From an uncultured Flavobacteriaceae bacterium (GTDB lineage Bacteria; Bacteroidota; Bacteroidia; Flavobacteriales; Flavobacteriaceae): DNA of 64,000 nucleotides. The notes under the pieces were generated by a model that saw only the letters and a list, made by a program, of their open reading frames with translations, was not told the DNA's origin and made no database searches. The stretch spans positions 1 to 64,000 of the forward strand of contig CALIJE010000011.1 of assembly GCA_938017825.1 (NCBI GenBank), written 5' to 3'. The position numbers were made by a program, and so were the translations under genes. Shown here one piece after another: positions 25,248 through 34,379 of this stretch. Within the stretch, counting starts at the first letter, position 1, and every line of letters starts with the position of its first letter.

Positions 25248-25817
25248 TTAAGTTTGTATTAGGTTGATCACGAGTATCCAAAGCATCGGTGATCCGTAAA
25301 TTTTTTTCAACTCCCGAAGGCCAATTTTAAGCCTTGATTTAATCGTTCCCAACGGAATATCCAGTTCATCACTGGCCTCTTGTTGGGTCATCCCTTGAAA
25401 AAATAGGGCTTCAAGCACTACTTGGTACTTGTCCTCTATCTTATCCAAGTTCTCACGAACATCCATGAGCTCGGGTTTGATGCTATCGACACCTAGATTA
25501 TATACGTCAGAAACATCCATTTGGATTTCTTTATCCGATTTAGTGTTTCTACTTCGTAACTTATCAATTGCCGTGTTGCGCGTAATTCTGAACAGCCAAG
25601 TAAAGAGCTTTGCCTTTGTTGGGTCGTATGAATCTGATTTTTTCCAGATTTTTACAAAACTTTCTTGTAATACGTCTTGTGCCAATTCCTCGTTTCGTAC
25701 CACCTTATTGGCAACTCCGTAAAGGGTATCGCCATAATGTTCGTACAAAAGTGAAATCGCTTTTTCATTTCGCTCTTGAAGCAATTCTACAATATGCTTT
25801 TCGAGAAGTGTGCTCAT
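25248..25817 (-). CDS. ECF-type sigma factor, partner of the RskA-type anti-sigma
   Basis: 189 residues. Region 2: NEKAISLLYEHYGDTLYGVA, then AQDVLQESFVKIWKKSDSYDP and LFTWLFRITRNTAIDKLRSR. Region 4: EDKYQVVLEALFFQGMTQQEASDELDIPLGTIKSRLKIGLRELKK. The arrangement sigma then RskA-like anti-sigma is the SigK/RskA type found widely in Bacteroidota. The C-terminus carries a short hydrophobic tail (MLWILVINLI), which is unusual for a sigma factor and may touch the membrane or the anti-sigma factor. Confidence 0.93.
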   Translation of the reverse strand: MSTLLEKHIVELLQERNEKAISLLYEHYGDTLYGVANKVVRNEELAQDVLQESFVKIWKKSDSYDPTKAKLFTWLFRITRNTAIDKLRSRNTKSDKEIQMDVSDVYNLGVDSIKPELMDVRENLDKIEDKYQVVLEALFFQGMTQQEASDELDIPLGTIKSRLKIGLRELKKIYGSPMLWILVINLIQT

Positions 25818-25844
25818 ATAGTGGGATAGAATACAAAATTTTTT

Positions 25845-25866
25845 GTGGTTGGGGCATCCAACCGCA
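25845..25866 (-). promoter_or_regulatory. Hairpin in the sigma-factor leader
   Basis: On the plus strand GGTTGG-GGCAT-CCAACC, a 6-bp stem with possible extension, 28-49 bases upstream of the sigma ATG. It would lie in the 5' leader of the minus-strand transcript; no function can be assigned. Confidence 0.25.
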
Positions 25867-25995
25867 CAAGTTGTACCGTATATAGTGAAACGCTAATTTA
25901 TAAAATTGATTGTAAAGCAGCGTGTTCTCAAAATTTTAATTACTAAATGTGCGACTGGTAATCGAACATTTAATTTTTGGTTAGTTTGGTTTGGT

Positions 25996-26029
25996 ATAAC
26001 CCCTGGATGATTTTTCATTCAGGGGTTAT
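25996..26029 (+). terminator. Strong terminator with U-tract on the plus strand, no plus-strand gene upstream
   Basis: A 15-bp stem ATAACCCCTGGATGA / TCATTCAGGGGTTAT (one G-U pair), loop TTTT, followed by TTTATTT on the plus strand. On the minus strand the hairpin is followed by ACCAAACC, not a U-tract. Both flanking genes are on the minus strand, so the orientation does not fit the murB operon well. It may still end murB transcripts without a U-tract, or close an unannotated plus-strand RNA. Confidence 0.8.
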
Positions 26030-26066
26030 TTTATTTGAAGAAAATCAAATATGCTGATTCAGGTCG

Positions 26067-27083
26067 TTATTCAATAATGTTTACTTCTGGGGAAATGGTA
26101 ATTCCGAACTTGTCCTTTACCGATAACATAATGCGATGTGCGAGGTCTAAAATCTCTTTTCCACTGGCATTCCCATGATTGACCAATACCAACGCCTGAT
26201 GCTTATGTACCCCGGCATCGCCAAAGCGTTTTCCCTTGTAGCCACATTGTTCAATAAGCCAGGCAGCCGGAACTTTGATCAAGTCATCCGATACCTTGTA
26301 AAAAGGTGCCTCAGGATGCTTAGCGGAAAATTCCTCGAATTCGGCCCTGCCAATAACCGGATTCTTAAAAAAACTGCCACTGTTTCCCAACACCTTTGGG
26401 TCTGGGAGTTTTCGTTGACGAATGTTGATTACGGCATCCGAAACATCCTTGATTGTCGGATTTTGTATACCCATATTCTTAAGTTCGGTCTCTATTGCCC
26501 CATAGGAGGTATTCAGTCTATGATTCTTTTTACGCAATTTAAAATTGACCGAGACAATTATGTATTTTCCTTTTCCAGCGTTCTTAAAAAAGGAATCTCG
26601 ATATCCGAATTTGCATTCTTCTTTGTTGAAGGTCTTAAGTTTTAAAGTTGCTACCTCAAGCGCCTCACAACTTACAAAGGTGTCTTTGAGCTCTACTCCA
26701 TATGCCCCGATATTTTGAATAGGAGCAGTACCTGTATTCCCGGGAATGAGCGACATATTTTCGAGGCCACCATAATTTTGTTCCAAGGTCCATAAGACCA
26801 TTTGGTGCCAATTTTCACCTCCCATTACCTTTAGGATAACGAATTCATCATCCTCGGAAACAATTTCTTTGCCTTTTATATTTAGATGCAGTACAAGTGA
26901 ATCAATATTGCTGGTCAGCAACATATTGCTTCCTCCGCTTAGAATAAACTTTTTTGGGTACTCGCTCCAAGAAAGCGCCTGTTTCAAATCGGCGATCGAG
27001 TTGATTTCGCAAAAATGCTTGGCCTTGGCGTCAATGCCAAAGGTATTATAGTTTTTAAGGGATCGATCGTGCTGTATGTCCAT
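26067..27083 (-). CDS. murB: UDP-N-acetylmuramate dehydrogenase
   Basis: 338 residues from the ATG at 27083 (the track's TTG is one codon upstream). MurB reduces UDP-GlcNAc-enolpyruvate with NADPH and FAD in peptidoglycan synthesis. Motifs: NTFGIDAKA at the N-terminus, ILSGGSNMLL and SLIPGNTGTAPIQNIGAYG for FAD binding, and LGNSGSFFKNP with the catalytic serine. AAWLIEQCGYKGKRFGDAGVH holds the late substrate residues. The length is that of the E. coli-type (type I) enzyme. The ATG overlaps the stop of the upstream aminotransferase (TGATG), so they are translationally coupled. Confidence 0.95.
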   Translation of the reverse strand: MDIQHDRSLKNYNTFGIDAKAKHFCEINSIADLKQALSWSEYPKKFILSGGSNMLLTSNIDSLVLHLNIKGKEIVSEDDEFVILKVMGGENWHQMVLWTLEQNYGGLENMSLIPGNTGTAPIQNIGAYGVELKDTFVSCEALEVATLKLKTFNKEECKFGYRDSFFKNAGKGKYIIVSVNFKLRKKNHRLNTSYGAIETELKNMGIQNPTIKDVSDAVINIRQRKLPDPKVLGNSGSFFKNPVIGRAEFEEFSAKHPEAPFYKVSDDLIKVPAAWLIEQCGYKGKRFGDAGVHKHQALVLVNHGNASGKEILDLAHRIMLSVKDKFGITISPEVNIIE

Positions 27084-28273
27084 CAACCTATATAACTTCT
27101 TAGGGCTTCTTTTAGTATGTTCACTGCACGTTTTAGACGCTCCTTATCGAGAACATAAGCTATCCTGATCTGGTTCTTACCAAGTTCTGGGGTAGCGTAG
27201 AAACCACCGGCCGGTGCAACCATGACCGTTTCGTTGTTGACCCTAAAGTCCTCTAGCAGCCATTGGGCAAAATCATCGGCATCTTTAATAGGCAATTCGG
27301 CAATACAATAGAAAGCCCCTTGAGGTCTGGCGACCTTAACACCTTCAATTTTTTCGAGTTCGGCGAGCAAGAGGTTTCTTCTGCCTACGTACTCCTCTTT
27401 TACTTCGGTAAAATACTCCTCTGGGGTGTCTAGGGCCGCTTCACTTGCAATTTGTGCATAGGTGGGCGGCGACAAGCGTGCCTGGGCAAATTTTAAGGCC
27501 GTCGCGATGACCGCCTTGTTCTTTGTGGCCAAACACCCGATACGGGCGCCACACATGCTATAACGTTTTGAAACAGAGTCAATGATGATGGCATGTTCTT
27601 CAAGTCCTTTCTCTTGAAGCACAGAATAGTGTTCCTTACCGTCATATGTAAATTCTCGATACACTTCGTCTGCGATCAAGAACAGATCGTGTTTCTTTAC
27701 GATTTCGGCTAATTTTTGAATTTCTTCCTTACTGTAGAGATAGCCAGTAGGATTACCAGGATTGCATATTAAAATGGCTTTCGTCTTGGGGCCTATCAAA
27801 TTTTCGAAATCGGCGATGGGGGGTAGTGCAAAATTGTTTTCAATAGACGAAACAACAGGTACTACCCTTACGCCAGCCGCTTTTGCAAAACCATTGTAAT
27901 TCGCATAGAAAGGCTCCGGAATGATAACTTCATCGGCTGTATCGGCTATGCTTCCCAAAACAAAGTTCAAGGCTTCAGAACCACCTGTGGTTACAATGAT
28001 ATCGCTGGCAGCGAGATGAATATCGTTTTGAGCGTAATACCGCGCCAATTTTTCCCGGTACTGCTCAGAACCTTCGGTGCGGCTATAGGCCAATACCTCT
28101 AGATTGTTATTGCGCACTGCATCAAGCGCCACCCTGGGCGTTTTTATATCGGGTTGTCCGATGTTGAGGTGAATGACCTTGGCACCCTTCTTTTTGGCTT
28201 CCTCGGCGAATGGAACAAGTTTCCTGATTGGTGATTCGGGCATTGAAAGCCCCTTTTGGGATACGTTTGGCAT
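27083..28273 (-). CDS. Class I/II pyridoxal-phosphate aminotransferase
   Basis: 396 residues, fold type I. Motifs: HLNIGQPDIKTP, YSRTEGSEQYREKLA, ICNPGNPTGYLYS, LIADEVYREFTYDG, and SVSKRYSMCGARIG with the PLP lysine. GKNQIRIAYVLD holds the substrate-carboxylate arginine. This resembles the AspC/PatA subgroup (aspartate or aromatic aminotransferase), but the substrate cannot be fixed. It is coupled to murB by a one-base stop/start overlap. No terminator separates the two. Confidence 0.9.
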   Translation of the reverse strand: MPNVSQKGLSMPESPIRKLVPFAEEAKKKGAKVIHLNIGQPDIKTPRVALDAVRNNNLEVLAYSRTEGSEQYREKLARYYAQNDIHLAASDIIVTTGGSEALNFVLGSIADTADEVIIPEPFYANYNGFAKAAGVRVVPVVSSIENNFALPPIADFENLIGPKTKAILICNPGNPTGYLYSKEEIQKLAEIVKKHDLFLIADEVYREFTYDGKEHYSVLQEKGLEEHAIIIDSVSKRYSMCGARIGCLATKNKAVIATALKFAQARLSPPTYAQIASEAALDTPEEYFTEVKEEYVGRRNLLLAELEKIEGVKVARPQGAFYCIAELPIKDADDFAQWLLEDFRVNNETVMVAPAGGFYATPELGKNQIRIAYVLDKERLKRAVNILKEALRSYIG

Positions 28274-28424
28274 AGGCTGGCGGGTTTGTACAAAAATGGT
28301 AAATCATTGGTAACAAAGCAACCGCTGAGCCTGTAATTTACTAATGAAAGCCCTGTTAAAGTTTAAATTGGTACCGTTATTTTCCTTAACTTGAAGGGTA
28401 GTTCATGTAAAAATCGATTTCTCG

Positions 28425-29756
28425 ATGCGGGCGTTGATACTTTTTTTCGCAGTTCTTATGCTTCCTTTTTCAGGGGTGGCACAGCAATATGAATTGCCGA
28501 AACATAAGAACTATGAAAAAGTAAAGTTTCAGTTGATCAATAACCTCATTATTATTCCCTTGGAGGTGAATGGAAGCAAGCTATCGTTCATCTTGGATTC
28601 TGGTGTAAGCAAGCCAATACTCTTCAATTTGGCCGAACAAGACTCCATTCAGATCAACAAAGTATCGGAAATTACCATTAATGGTTTGGGTTCTGGGGAA
28701 CCCATAAAAGCGTTGAGCTCTAAGGAAAATCGATTTCGTTTGGGTGCTGCTCAAAATAACGCCCAGAGGCTTTATGTAGTGCTAGATCGTGATAAGAACT
28801 TTTCACCTAATCTTGGTATCCCCATACATGGTATTATCGGTTACGATATTTTCAGGGATTTTATTGTTGACATTAATTATTCGAAGAAGGTATTGCGATT
28901 ATACCGCCCTGGCTCGTATGAGCACAAGCCAGACAAAAAGAAAGAGGTTATTCCACTGCATGTTATAAATAAGAAGGCCTATGTTGACGGATTCGTATTT
29001 CTTGAGAATAAGAAAAAAGTGCCCTTGAAACTGCTTGTGGATTCTGGGAGCAGTGACGCGCTTTGGTTGTTCGAAAGCGATTCAATTGCCGTACCCAACA
29101 AGCACTATGATGACTTCTTAGGCAGCGGTCTTAATGGCTCTGTTTTTGGCAAGCGTAGTATGGTCAAAGGAATACAAATTGGTAATTTTTTCCTCAAGGA
29201 TGCCAAAACCTCCTTTCCGGATATGGTGCATTTCGATCAGATTATGAATTTAGGAGGTCGAAATGGCAGTTTGGGTGGTGAGGTTTTAAAGCGTTTCAAT
29301 ATGGTCTTTGATTATCGCGGGGGTACGATTACCCTCAAAAAGAATTCCAATTTTAACAAGGCCTATCAATACAACATGAGCGGTATTGAAATACAACATG
29401 ACGGCTTGCGCTATATTTCGGAACGAATTACAAACAGAAAAAGGCAAGAGGAGGAAGATTCAGAGTCTTTTGGTAATGTACAATTACTCTTCGAAACACA
29501 AACGCGTTTGAGTTTGGTGCCAGAGATAATCGTTTCCGGAATTAGGGCCGGGAGTCCGGCTAAGGATGCCGGTTTGCAAGAGGGCGACGTAATTTTAGCG
29601 GTAAATGGTAAAAAAGTGCACAGTTACAAACTACAGGAAATCATGTTTATGCTCAATGAACGCGAGGGTAAAAGGGTGCGCTTGCTGATCGAACGTGCCA
29701 ATAGTGACATGACAATTACCTACGAACTAAAAAACATGTTTAAAGAAAAACCCTGA
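28425..29756 (+). CDS. Secreted retropepsin-like aspartyl protease with PDZ domain
   Basis: 443 residues. Signal peptide 1-20 (FSGVAQQ). There are two aspartyl-protease half-sites, FILDSGVSKPILF at about 62-74 and LLVDSGSSDALWLF at about 203-216, each with the D-S-G catalytic triplet. IHGIIGYDIFRDFIVDINY follows the first half-site and LGGEVLKRFNMVFDYRGG the second. A C-terminal PDZ domain at about 360-430 has GIRAGSPAKDAGLQEGDVILAVNGKKV. The order protease-protease-PDZ is typical of a Bacteroidota secreted family. It probably acts in the periplasm; substrates are unknown. The terminator overlaps the stop codon. Confidence 0.9.
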   Translation: MRALILFFAVLMLPFSGVAQQYELPKHKNYEKVKFQLINNLIIIPLEVNGSKLSFILDSGVSKPILFNLAEQDSIQINKVSEITINGLGSGEPIKALSSKENRFRLGAAQNNAQRLYVVLDRDKNFSPNLGIPIHGIIGYDIFRDFIVDINYSKKVLRLYRPGSYEHKPDKKKEVIPLHVINKKAYVDGFVFLENKKKVPLKLLVDSGSSDALWLFESDSIAVPNKHYDDFLGSGLNGSVFGKRSMVKGIQIGNFFLKDAKTSFPDMVHFDQIMNLGGRNGSLGGEVLKRFNMVFDYRGGTITLKKNSNFNKAYQYNMSGIEIQHDGLRYISERITNRKRQEEEDSESFGNVQLLFETQTRLSLVPEIIVSGIRAGSPAKDAGLQEGDVILAVNGKKVHSYKLQEIMFMLNEREGKRVRLLIERANSDMTITYELKNMFKEKP

Positions 29757-29774
29757 TAACAGCAGTTACCAGGG
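29751..29774 (+). terminator. Terminator overlapping the stop codon of the aspartyl protease gene
   Basis: Stem CCCTGATAAC / GTTACCAGGG (one mismatch) with a 4-nt loop, followed by TTCTTT. The TGA stop (29754-29756) is inside the left arm. It also lies 26 bp beyond the DUF1573 stop on the other strand and could serve both genes. Confidence 0.65.
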
Positions 29775-29799
29775 TTCTTTATGAATTATGTTTTGATAT

Positions 29800-30186
29800 T
29801 TATTTACCGTCAGGGTTTACAACCTCTCCAGTTATTTTCAAAACAACGGTAGGGGTATCCGCATTAGAAATCACCGTAATGGCCTTTCTGATAGGATTTA
29901 CCCTATTGGTATCATATTTAACCTGAATCTCACCAGTTTCACCTGGCATGATCGGTGCATCCGGTTTTTTCGGAATCGTACAACCACAGCTAGATTTTAC
30001 ATCGCTAACAATCAACGGGGCATCGCCAGTATTCGTAAATTCGAATACACGAACACCGTCACTACCTTTTTCGATAGTTCCGTAGTCGATAGTTTCAGAC
30101 TTAAATTCAATTTTTGCTGCTTTATCCTGAGCTGTCATGGTAAAACCTAACAACCCTACGAATAATACAAGTACTAGTTTTTTCAT
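29800..30186 (-). CDS. DUF1573 family secreted protein
   Basis: 128 residues. Signal peptide 1-20 (LGFTMTAQ). The remainder is a single ASH/MSP-like immunoglobulin domain with the family signature FEFTNTGDAPLIVSDVKSSCGCTIP and VKYDTNRVNPIRKAITVISNAD. The CGC pair is conserved in the family. Function is unknown; it is a small periplasmic protein common in Bacteroidota. It has a clear promoter (30210-30240), nearly abutting the divergent valS promoter. Confidence 0.92.
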   Translation of the reverse strand: MKKLVLVLFVGLLGFTMTAQDKAAKIEFKSETIDYGTIEKGSDGVRVFEFTNTGDAPLIVSDVKSSCGCTIPKKPDAPIMPGETGEIQVKYDTNRVNPIRKAITVISNADTPTVVLKITGEVVNPDGK

Positions 30187-30209
30187 AATGTTTTAAATTT
30201 AGGGAATTT

Positions 30210-30240
30210 CAAATGTAAATCTTTTCAGATGAACCTCCAA
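30210..30240 (-). promoter_or_regulatory. Promoter of the DUF1573 gene
   Basis: The minus strand reads TTG (30240-30238), 20 nt, then TACATTTG (30217-30210). Both boxes match the Bacteroidota consensus, and the -7 box lies 23 nt before the ATG at 30186. Confidence 0.7.
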
Positions 30241-30245
30241 AATCC

Positions 30246-30276
30246 TTTTGTTATCCTTTAACGTTACTTATTTTTG
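30246..30276 (+). promoter_or_regulatory. Promoter of valS
   Basis: TTTTG (30246-30250), 18 nt, TATTTTTG (30269-30276). Both boxes match the consensus. Transcription would start near 30283, leaving a leader of about 100 nt that contains a strong hairpin. Its -33 box is about 6 bp from that of the divergent DUF1573 promoter. Confidence 0.72.
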
Positions 30277-30328
30277 TTTCGTATTCAACATCGCCTTAAA
30301 AAGCGAATAGTTATCAACATTTAACATA

Positions 30329-30353
30329 CGGTTTCGGGGTTTTCCCGAAACCG
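30329..30353 (+). promoter_or_regulatory. Perfect 10-bp hairpin in the valS 5' leader
   Basis: CGGTTTCGGG / CCCGAAACCG with loop GTTTT, ending 30 nt before the valS ATG. There is no U-tract after it, so it is not an ordinary terminator. It sits inside the mRNA predicted from the promoter at 30246-30276 and may control valS translation or mRNA stability. Confidence 0.5.
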
Positions 30354-30383
30354 CTTAGCATTAGACAAATACTGTACCAAAAT

Positions 30384-33014
30384 ATGCAGATTCCATCAAA
30401 ATACGATTCCCAAAAGGTAGAAAAACAATGGTATGATTACTGGATGAAACATGACTATTTTCATTCTACCCCCGATGAGCGAGAGCCTTATACCATTGTT
30501 ATTCCGCCACCAAACGTCACCGGCGTACTGCATATGGGGCATATGCTGAACAATACCATACAAGACGTTTTGACCCGTAGGGCCCGTTTAATGGGCAAAA
30601 ATGCCTGTTGGGTACCTGGTATGGACCATGCCTCGATAGCGACAGAGGCCAAAGTCGTAAAAAAGCTAAAAGATGAAGGAATTCATAAAAATGACCTCAC
30701 ACGTGAAGAATTTCTAAAGCACGCTTGGGATTGGACGGACGAATATGGAGGAGTTATCCTCGAACAACTAAAGAAACTAGGATGTTCCTGTGACTGGGCA
30801 CGTACCAAATTCACCATGGATGACGATATGTATGCCTCTGTTATCAAGGTTTTCGTCGATTTATACAACAAAGGCCTTATTTATAGAGGTTTTCGCATGG
30901 TAAATTGGGACCCGGAAGCCCTTACAACACTTTCCGATGAAGAGGTAATCTACGAGGAAAAACAGGGACTTTTGTACTATTTGGCCTATCAAATCGAAGG
31001 TTCTGATGAAAAAGTGACTATTGCAACCACGCGACCGGAAACCATATTGGGTGATACCGCTATTTGTATCAACCCAAACGACCCGCGCTATAGACATTTA
31101 AAAGGGAAAAAGGCAATTGTGCCCATCTGCAATCGGGCAATACCCATCATTGAGGATGAGTATGTTGATATGGAGTTTGGTACCGGATGCCTAAAGGTTA
31201 CGCCTGCACATGACCTAAATGACAAGGCTTTAGGTGAAAAACACCAATTAGAGGTTATCGATATCTTTAATCCAAATGCTACGCTTAATTCTTATGGTCT
31301 GCATTACAGTGGGCAAGATCGTTTTGTTGTTCGCAAAGCCATTTCGAAAGAACTGGAGGAAAATGGTTTTTTGATCAAAACAGAGCAATATCTCAATAAA
31401 GTAGGCACATCTGAGCGTACCAAGGCCGTAATTGAACCCCGACTGAGTGATCAGTGGTTCTTGAACATGACCGATTTGGTAAAACCGGCAATCAATGGCG
31501 TTTTAAAGTCGGATGATATTAAATTCTTCCCTAAAAAATTTGAAAATACCTATCGTCATTGGATGGAGAACATTCGCGATTGGAATATTAGCAGGCAGTT
31601 ATGGTGGGGCCAGCAAATACCTGCCTACTATTATGGTGATGGCAAAGATGATTTCGTCGTGGCCGAAAGTAAGGAGGCAGCACTCGAGTTAGCCAAATCC
31701 AAATCAAAAAATCCTGAGCTCGGTCTTGGGGAATTAAGACAAGATGAAGATGTTCTCGATACTTGGTTTTCTTCATGGTTATGGCCAATAAGTGTTTTTG
31801 ATGGCATATTGGATTCCGATAACAAAGAGGTGAATTACTATTACCCGACCAATGATTTGGTTACGGGCCCAGATATCCTCTTTTTCTGGGTTGCCCGTAT
31901 GATTATTTCGGGCTACGAATATCGAGGTAAGCGACCCTTTGAAAATGTTTATTTTACAGGTTTGGTGCGCGACAAGCAACGCCGTAAGATGTCTAAGTCA
32001 TTGGGGAATTCGCCAGATGCTTTGAAACTGATAGAAACCTACGGTGCAGATGGTGTTCGTGTAGGTTTGTTGTTGAGCTCGGCAGCTGGTAATGATTTAA
32101 TGTTTGATGAAGACCTTTGCCAACAGGGGAAAAATTTTGCCAATAAAATATGGAATGCCTTTCGCTTGGTCAAAGGTTGGGAGGTAAAAGACCTGCCACA
32201 ACCAGAATCGGCCAAGCTCGGAGTCGAATGGTATGCGGCCAAGTTCAACAAGACTTTGGTTGAAATTGAAGATCATTTTAGTAAATACCGCATTTCTGAT
32301 GCCTTGATGGCCATTTATAAGTTGGTTTGGGACGATTTCTGTTCTTGGTTGCTAGAAATCGTAAAACCGGCCTATCAACAGCCGATCGATCAAAAGACCT
32401 TGGATGAGGTCGTGCGCTTATTTGAAGATAACCTAAAGCTGTTACACCCTTTTATGCCCTTTTTGAGCGAAGAGGTATGGCAGCATATGGCAAAACGTAC
32501 TCCTGAGCAGGCTTTGATTGTATCGGAGTGGCCAACTACCGCAGCTCTAAATCCAGAATTGATCAGCGATTTTGAGTTTGCCACAGAGGTTATAGCTGGT
32601 GTGCGAACCATTCGTAAAGACAAAAATATTCCCATGCGCGATGCTTTGGAGCTTTTGGTATTAAATGAGGGTAATCAAGCGGCGACATGGGATACCGTAA
32701 TTTCGAAGCTCACAAATGTTTCGGCACTTTCATATGTCGAAAATTCAGTTGATGGTGCATTGAGCTTTCGGGTGAAGAGCAATGAATACTTTGTCCCTAT
32801 GGGCGGAACAATAGATGTAGAGGCCGAAATAGTAAAAATCAAGGCCGAGCTCGATTATACCAAAGGCTTTTTGAACTCAGTGCTAATAAAATTGAGCAAT
32901 GAACGTTTTGTAACTAACGCTCCAGAACAAGTAGTGGCCATGGAACGTAAAAAACAAGCTGATGCCGAGGCCAAAATTGAGACCTTGGAAAAGAGTTTGG
33001 CAAGTTTGTCCTGA
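30384..33014 (+). CDS. valS: Valyl-tRNA synthetase
   Basis: 876 residues, the usual length. Class I signatures: the HIGH box as [16 protein letters not shown] and the KMSKS box as [12 protein letters not shown]. The editing (CP1) domain contains [14 protein letters not shown] and ALNDKALG-type segments. The ATP-site aspartate segment is [13 protein letters not shown]. The C-terminal coiled-coil arm is at about 810-876 ([31 protein letters not shown]). It charges tRNA-Val. It is transcribed from its own promoter with a structured leader. Confidence 0.97.
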   Translation: MQIPSKYDSQKVEKQWYDYWMKHDYFHSTPDEREPYTIVIPPPNVTGVLHMGHMLNNTIQDVLTRRARLMGKNACWVPGMDHASIATEAKVVKKLKDEGIHKNDLTREEFLKHAWDWTDEYGGVILEQLKKLGCSCDWARTKFTMDDDMYASVIKVFVDLYNKGLIYRGFRMVNWDPEALTTLSDEEVIYEEKQGLLYYLAYQIEGSDEKVTIATTRPETILGDTAICINPNDPRYRHLKGKKAIVPICNRAIPIIEDEYVDMEFGTGCLKVTPAHDLNDKALGEKHQLEVIDIFNPNATLNSYGLHYSGQDRFVVRKAISKELEENGFLIKTEQYLNKVGTSERTKAVIEPRLSDQWFLNMTDLVKPAINGVLKSDDIKFFPKKFENTYRHWMENIRDWNISRQLWWGQQIPAYYYGDGKDDFVVAESKEAALELAKSKSKNPELGLGELRQDEDVLDTWFSSWLWPISVFDGILDSDNKEVNYYYPTNDLVTGPDILFFWVARMIISGYEYRGKRPFENVYFTGLVRDKQRRKMSKSLGNSPDALKLIETYGADGVRVGLLLSSAAGNDLMFDEDLCQQGKNFANKIWNAFRLVKGWEVKDLPQPESAKLGVEWYAAKFNKTLVEIEDHFSKYRISDALMAIYKLVWDDFCSWLLEIVKPAYQQPIDQKTLDEVVRLFEDNLKLLHPFMPFLSEEVWQHMAKRTPEQALIVSEWPTTAALNPELISDFEFATEVIAGVRTIRKDKNIPMRDALELLVLNEGNQAATWDTVISKLTNVSALSYVENSVDGALSFRVKSNEYFVPMGGTIDVEAEIVKIKAELDYTKGFLNSVLIKLSNERFVTNAPEQVVAMERKKQADAEAKIETLEKSLASLS

Positions 33015-33079
33015 TTTATGTCTAGATCATCTGGTTTTGAAAATTGTATCACATTACCTTTAATTACAAAAATCGAATT

Positions 33080-33691
33080 ATGATAAGAACTTTGGTCGTA
33101 TTTACCTTATTCGCACTTTTTGCTACCGAATCTCATGCCCAAGATTATATGGATGACATCACCAATAAGGCCTGCGCTTGTATAGATGAATTGGGAGATG
33201 AGTCAGGGCGAATCCTTGAAATGAAACTAGGTCTATGCATCTTAAATGCCGCAGAACCATACCGAAGCGAGTTGTTGAAAGAACACGAACTCGATATTGC
33301 AAGTCCGGAGCAAGATGGACAAGAAATAGGCAGGATTATTGGTATGCGCATGGCAGGTGTGTGCCCCAACAAGTTAATAGCACTTACCGAAGGTAGTATA
33401 GAAGAAGAGCTAACGGATGTACCAATTTCAATTAAGGTTGAAGGAGAAGTTGTCGATGTATCTACTAATTTTATGATTCATTTTTCGATTAAGAATGAAA
33501 ACGGCAGAACAGAGAAGTACTATTGGTTTTCATTTATTTCTACAGGAATTGACCTTATTAAGGAGTATGAAAGTCTTAAAGGAAAAAATGTGGTCTTGGA
33601 CTATCACAAAGAAGAGTTTTTTGATCCAAAAATAAAGGAGTACCGTCCTTTGAACATTATCGATGCAATTCAGATCCGAACTGATGACTAA
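33080..33691 (+). CDS. Secreted protein of unknown function
   Basis: 203 residues from the ATG at 33080 (the track began at an upstream TTG). Signal peptide MIRTLVVFTLFALFATESHAQ. The N-terminal half has four cysteines in a pattern (KACACIDELG... GLCIL... GVCPNK), suggesting two disulfides. The C-terminal half has an OB-like strand pattern (ISIKVEGEVVDVST, FHPKIKEYRPLNIIDAIQI-type ending). I do not recognise a named domain. It lies 65 bp after valS and 18 bp before a DUF1684 gene on the same strand. Confidence 0.75.
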   Translation: MIRTLVVFTLFALFATESHAQDYMDDITNKACACIDELGDESGRILEMKLGLCILNAAEPYRSELLKEHELDIASPEQDGQEIGRIIGMRMAGVCPNKLIALTEGSIEEELTDVPISIKVEGEVVDVSTNFMIHFSIKNENGRTEKYYWFSFISTGIDLIKEYESLKGKNVVLDYHKEEFFDPKIKEYRPLNIIDAIQIRTDD

Positions 33692-33709
33692 GTAACTGAT
33701 TTAAACATA

Positions 33710-34309
33710 ATGACCAAAGCTATTTACATTTTTATTGTACTATTTTCTTTTAGTATTTGTTCGTTTGGTCAAGATGCTGAACAGTCGGCCAAAGCATTTC
33801 AAGAAGAATTGAATGAATTCTATAGGAATCCTGAAGAATCCCCACTTAAGGAGAAGGCCAAGAATTTCAAAGGGCATCCTTTTTTTGAAATTGATAGCCT
33901 CTTTAGAGTCGAGGCTAAATTTGTAAGAACGCTACATGCGCTGCCTTTTCATATGAAAACGACGACAAGCCGCCTGCCTGTCTATGAGAAATATGGTGAA
34001 GCTACCTTTCAAATAGATGGTAGAGAATTTAGATTGACATTGTATCAAAGTCATTCCTCTAGGGAATCGGAAGAGTATAAAGACTATCTTTTTCTTCCGT
34101 TTACAGATTTGACCAATGGGCATGAAACCTATGGAGGAGGAAGATTCATAGATCTAAAAATTCCTGATGGGGATACTATAGTCATTGACTTTAATAAGTC
34201 CTATAATCCTTATTGCGCCTATAATAAAGATTACTCTTGTCCGATCCCACCCAAAGAAAATGATTTGGATATCCGAATAAGCGCCGGTGTTAAGTATGGC
34301 AAAAATTAA
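33710..34309 (+). CDS. DUF1684 family secreted protein
   Basis: 199 residues. Signal peptide MTKAIYIFIVLFSFSICSFGQ. The mature part shows the DUF1684 signatures: EELNEFYRNPEESPL, FKGHPFFEID, LFLPFTDLTNGHETYGGGRFIDL and, most diagnostic, DFNKSYNPYCAYNKDYSCPIPP. Family function is not established. It follows the secreted hypothetical gene at 18 bp, so the two may be one operon. Confidence 0.88.
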   Translation: MTKAIYIFIVLFSFSICSFGQDAEQSAKAFQEELNEFYRNPEESPLKEKAKNFKGHPFFEIDSLFRVEAKFVRTLHALPFHMKTTTSRLPVYEKYGEATFQIDGREFRLTLYQSHSSRESEEYKDYLFLPFTDLTNGHETYGGGRFIDLKIPDGDTIVIDFNKSYNPYCAYNKDYSCPIPPKENDLDIRISAGVKYGKN

Positions 34310-34379
34310 AAATGGCGTATCTATATAATGTGGTGGTTTGTGAGATAGGGTAGGTTCGGTCAACAATTGATACGTAGGT

